Assembly (NCBI GenBank): GCA_905221615.1
Contig: CAJNDT010000513.1
Span: 1,117,168-1,181,167, forward strand
Reading direction: 5' to 3'
DNA length: 64,000 nt
From: Symbiodinium sp. CCMP2592
Taxonomy: Eukaryota > Sar > Dinophyceae > Suessiales > Symbiodiniaceae
Of the stretch, positions 61,683-64,000 are shown piece by piece; the stretch's first letter is position 1, and each line of letters starts with the position of its first letter. Both the position numbers and the translations under genes were made by a program. The notes beneath the pieces are model-generated. The model did no database searches and was not told the origin of the DNA. It worked only from the letters and a program-made list of their open reading frames with translations.

Positions 61683-63150
61683 TCGGGTTGAGGCGGTTGT
61701 GACGACGCTCGGCTTTGCGTTGTTCGCGTGTTTTGCCTTTCACCCGTTCAGGAACGATCAAATCCACAAAGACCGCCATCATTTGCCCTTGCCGGAAGGT
61801 AAGCTGCAGAAGGCACCCCTCTGTGGGAGGCCGGTTAGCGCTTTGTCGATGCGAGAACCAGCCAGTGTCCTCCGTAGGCGTGTAGCCATGGGGACACGAT
61901 AAGCCAAGCACGTATGTGCCAAAGCTGAGGCAGTCTTCAACCTTCAGCACCACCGGGAGACCCCGTGCAAAACGCCTGGTGGTGTCATGGTGCGACATCC
62001 GACGGTTCTCCTGCCCAGTGTCCTCGAGTGCGGCGCCTTGGCTATAGACATGGAAGTGCAGGAAATCCACGACTCGCTCGAGCGACAGCCCATTGAGGGA
62101 CGTTTGCACTGGTGCCGGCAGAGGCAGGCTGACTGGATGATTCTCCTCATAGCACCGCAACCGCACTTCCTGAATGATCCATGTCCGCAGCGCAGTAATG
62201 CAGTGGGGCAGGGAGGCTGTGGTTACAGAGCGAACCGCGTCGCAGAGGGGTTGCGGCAGGGAAGCTACAGTGCCGAGCTTTTTGAGTAATGCCACGGTAA
62301 CACGGTGAGGGAAAAGGGCAGTCATGACCTCCCCAACCTCACTATCTACCAGTCCCCGACTACGGTAGAAGTGCAGAGCGTGGAAAGCCCATTCCAGTTC
62401 CTTGTCCATTCTACGCAGGGGGATATAGGCGCGTGCGTCAGTAACATCCACTCGGGCAGGCAGTGCGAGACCAGCGCGGAGAAGGAGGTGGGAATAGTTA
62501 TGGCACTGGAGCCCAAAGAACTCTGCTGGCACGTTGGTCAACCAATGCAGGCCTCCAGCGCGTATGCCTGGGGCACCTCGTATTGCGGCCCACGCAAACT
62601 CAGTGGGCACCCACGGGCACAGGAAGTCTTCACTGACGTGCATAATCTTTAACCGACAAGGGAGGCTCAGAAGTTCCGCAAAGAGCCAGTCAGGCATGCC
62701 CACTGCCCCGATCTCGACGGCAGCAAGTGTCGACGCAGTAGTTGCGGCCTGGTCAGAGGCGGGAGGGCACTCTATTGGCCGGAAGGCGCTGTCGCCCCAC
62801 AGTTTGCGGAGAAGCACGCCAACCAGGCTAGCCTGCCGTGTAGCTACCTGCCGAGAAGCCCCTGACAGCAGGCCGCGCAGGGCTGATACCAGAAAAGGCA
62901 ATGCACAGTGCTGCAAGACATGCAGAGTTGTGGGTCCTGCAAGTGAGAGCTGCGGCGAGCTTTCTGGAGCTGCACCGTAACCAAAGAGTGGCGTACCTGC
63001 CAATAGCTCGGCAGTCCGACGCTCCCGAGGTCTGCAACGCGGCAGCGTTGACAGATGTGCGAGTTTCGACAAAAGGAGTGCGCAGGCGCGGCACAGCGGC
63101 GACGTTGTCACCACTTGGGTGTATCTGGGAGCGGTCCTGCAGCAGCCTTA
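61579..63150 (-). pseudogene. Helicase-family protein, N-terminal region of unknown function
   Basis: Open frame of about 520 residues with no clear start (GTG at 63114; open to about 63150). Leu/Ala-rich helical N-terminal half. Notable stretches are MPDWLFAELLSLPCRLKIMH, LHFYRSRGLVDSEVGEVMTA and KVEDCLSFGTYVLGLSCPHG. Its C-terminal part (LNPIAALLLIRQWPSFLGAA) matches the plus-strand fragment at 53.2 kb. No known domain. Confidence 0.5.
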
Positions 63151-64000
63151 CTGGCACCCCGATGCACAGGGCTGCTTTAACGCCAGCATGAAAACACCTA
63201 ACCCGGATGACTCGTTGCGGGAGACCTTGCAGCCACATGAGGATGCCTTGGGATGGGCTAGAGGAGCCCATGAACAGTGTGCTAATTCCACCCTCTTCGC
63301 CTTGAGCTCCGACCACTGCCGGGTGTGTAGCCTGCCGGGGCCCTTCCTCTTCATGGCTAAAACGCTTCCCCCGGACCGCAAATGTATTGGCCCGGCCTTC
63401 GTGCACGGATACGGTGCCAATGGCAAGGCCCCTCTGGCGCAGCTGGGCCGCCTCCGCTCATTGCCCACCCTCGCAGAGACACTTTGGGGGTGGCGTGACG
63501 CCCCACCCTGGTGGGCAGTCTCTAGCTTAGGTTTGATGGGAGCCCCTGGCTTTAGCGTGATAGCCCCCGAGCACTTTCCTGGACCCGGGGCGAGGCGGGT
63601 CCTCCCATTTTGGCGTGTCACTCGGCATCGCTTTTCGCAGCACATGCGCACGTGGGCGCGATGGCGGTTTTGTGCCCTCTTGCCCGCGACTGAGCTGGAG
63701 CAAGTCGCGGCTGTGTCTGCCCCTTCCCCCGCAGGGGAGCAAATGCTGACACTTGACATGACGGACCATTGCCTGGTGCCCTACCTGTACCGTGCTGTCC
63801 AAGGCTTTGACATGGCACATGCAGATGACGATGACCACCCGGCGGCAGGTTGCCCTCCGGTCACGGAGGTGCGCATTGAGTGCTCCGGAGCCAGCACGTT
63901 TTGCGCCCCGGCACGCAGTGATGCCTGGCAGCTCATGTGCTCTGTCCAGTGCTATGGCCCAACCGGCTGCCTCGCCGAGACTTGTGACAAGCTGTCGGCG
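62981..64000 (+). CDS. Unknown Trp/Pro-rich protein, open to the window edge
   Basis: The plus frame is open from 62981 to the last base; the first ATG is 63188 (MKTPNPDDSLRETLQPHEDA) and 271 codons follow without a stop. Protein-like stretches include HCRVCSLPGPFLFMAKTLPP, AETLWGWRDAPPWWAVSSLG, RHRFSQHMRTWARWRFCALL and DHCLVPYLYRAVQGFDMAHA, and it is cysteine-rich near the end. The opposite strand gives only low-quality frames, so this strand is preferred. It diverges from the helicase-family gene, whose frame begins about 40-75 bases away. It may belong to the same multicopy unit. No domain is recognised; partial at its 3' end. Confidence 0.55.

Larger units (their letters stand above)
56955..63150 (-). 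pseudogene. Large helicase-family gene, frameshifted right-hand copy
   Basis: Successive minus frames make one co-linear protein of roughly 2,000 residues: 61579-63150 (unknown N-terminal region), 60363-61682 (helicase N-lobe), 59380-60410 (helicase C-lobe), 59169-59400, 57206-59194, then 57232-57597 and 57045-57383, ending about 56955 at NGRDMQRLLDSWP. The fragments at 53.2 kb and 14.4-16.8 kb read through several of the breaks, so at least those near 61600, 60410, 57540 and 57330 are mutations. An intron could explain the frame change near 59190, where the left copy also shifts. Presence in three places suggests a mobile or multicopy gene. Confidence 0.7.

Noticed and set aside
56955-63150. 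Helitron
   Set aside because: The helicase resembles UPF1 rather than Pif1 and no HUH replication-initiator motif was found in any frame.

Overview
This looks like nuclear DNA of a dinoflagellate, most likely a Symbiodinium-like (Suessiales) species; that assignment is inference. The reasons are split-direct-repeat tyrosine-recombinase (YR) retroelements that carry methyltransferase-like domains, plant-type TTTAGGG relics away from any telomere, long microsatellites, decayed multicopy genes, and no bacterial gene organisation. No sequence search was possible, so every family name rests on motifs read by eye.

1-19.7 kb: mostly non-coding and repeat-rich, with GA, TAG, TA and ACT microsatellites and two telomere-like inverted motifs. 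A few short minus-strand exon-like stretches (about 0.7-5.8 kb) may belong to an unidentified intron-containing host gene. An inverted-repeat element lies at 10.8-12.1 kb. A broken partial copy of a large gene lies at 14.35-16.76 kb.

19.7-52.95 kb: three retroelements nested in one another, all with genes on the minus strand. The outer one is a YR retroelement of about 11 kb (19737-52954) with split direct repeats (A1 - ORFs - B1 A2 - B2). A Penelope-like element of about 10.9 kb (20388-31312) interrupts the (CA)n tract in its A2 repeat. A second, young and intact YR retroelement of 11.3 kb (34555-45857) interrupts its pol gene. The inner insertion can be resolved to a 4-bp AAGC crossover core; removing it rejoins the outer reading frame exactly.

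Both YR elements read, in sense order: accessory ORFs, tyrosine recombinase, Gag-like zinc protein, then methyltransferase-like + reverse transcriptase + RNase H. In both, gag and pol share one frame separated by a single UGA in a UGA-CUA-G context, a known stop-codon readthrough motif. The outer pol also begins with a domain that looks like an Fe(II)/2-oxoglutarate dioxygenase, placed directly before the cytosine-methyltransferase-like domain. The Penelope-like element has an N-terminal GIY-YIG-like nuclease on its reverse transcriptase, up to eight ORFs, an in-frame UGA before the RT, and an upstream protein with an ADP-ribosyltransferase-like C-terminus.

52.95-64 kb: fragments and one long decayed copy of a gene for a very large protein with a UPF1-like SF1 helicase core (minus strand, about 56.95-63.15 kb). 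The left-hand copy at 14.35-16.76 kb is a relative. Both copies have the same short palindrome just past the gene end, and an array of similar palindromes beyond it. A plus-strand ORF that is open to the window edge starts at 62981-63188.
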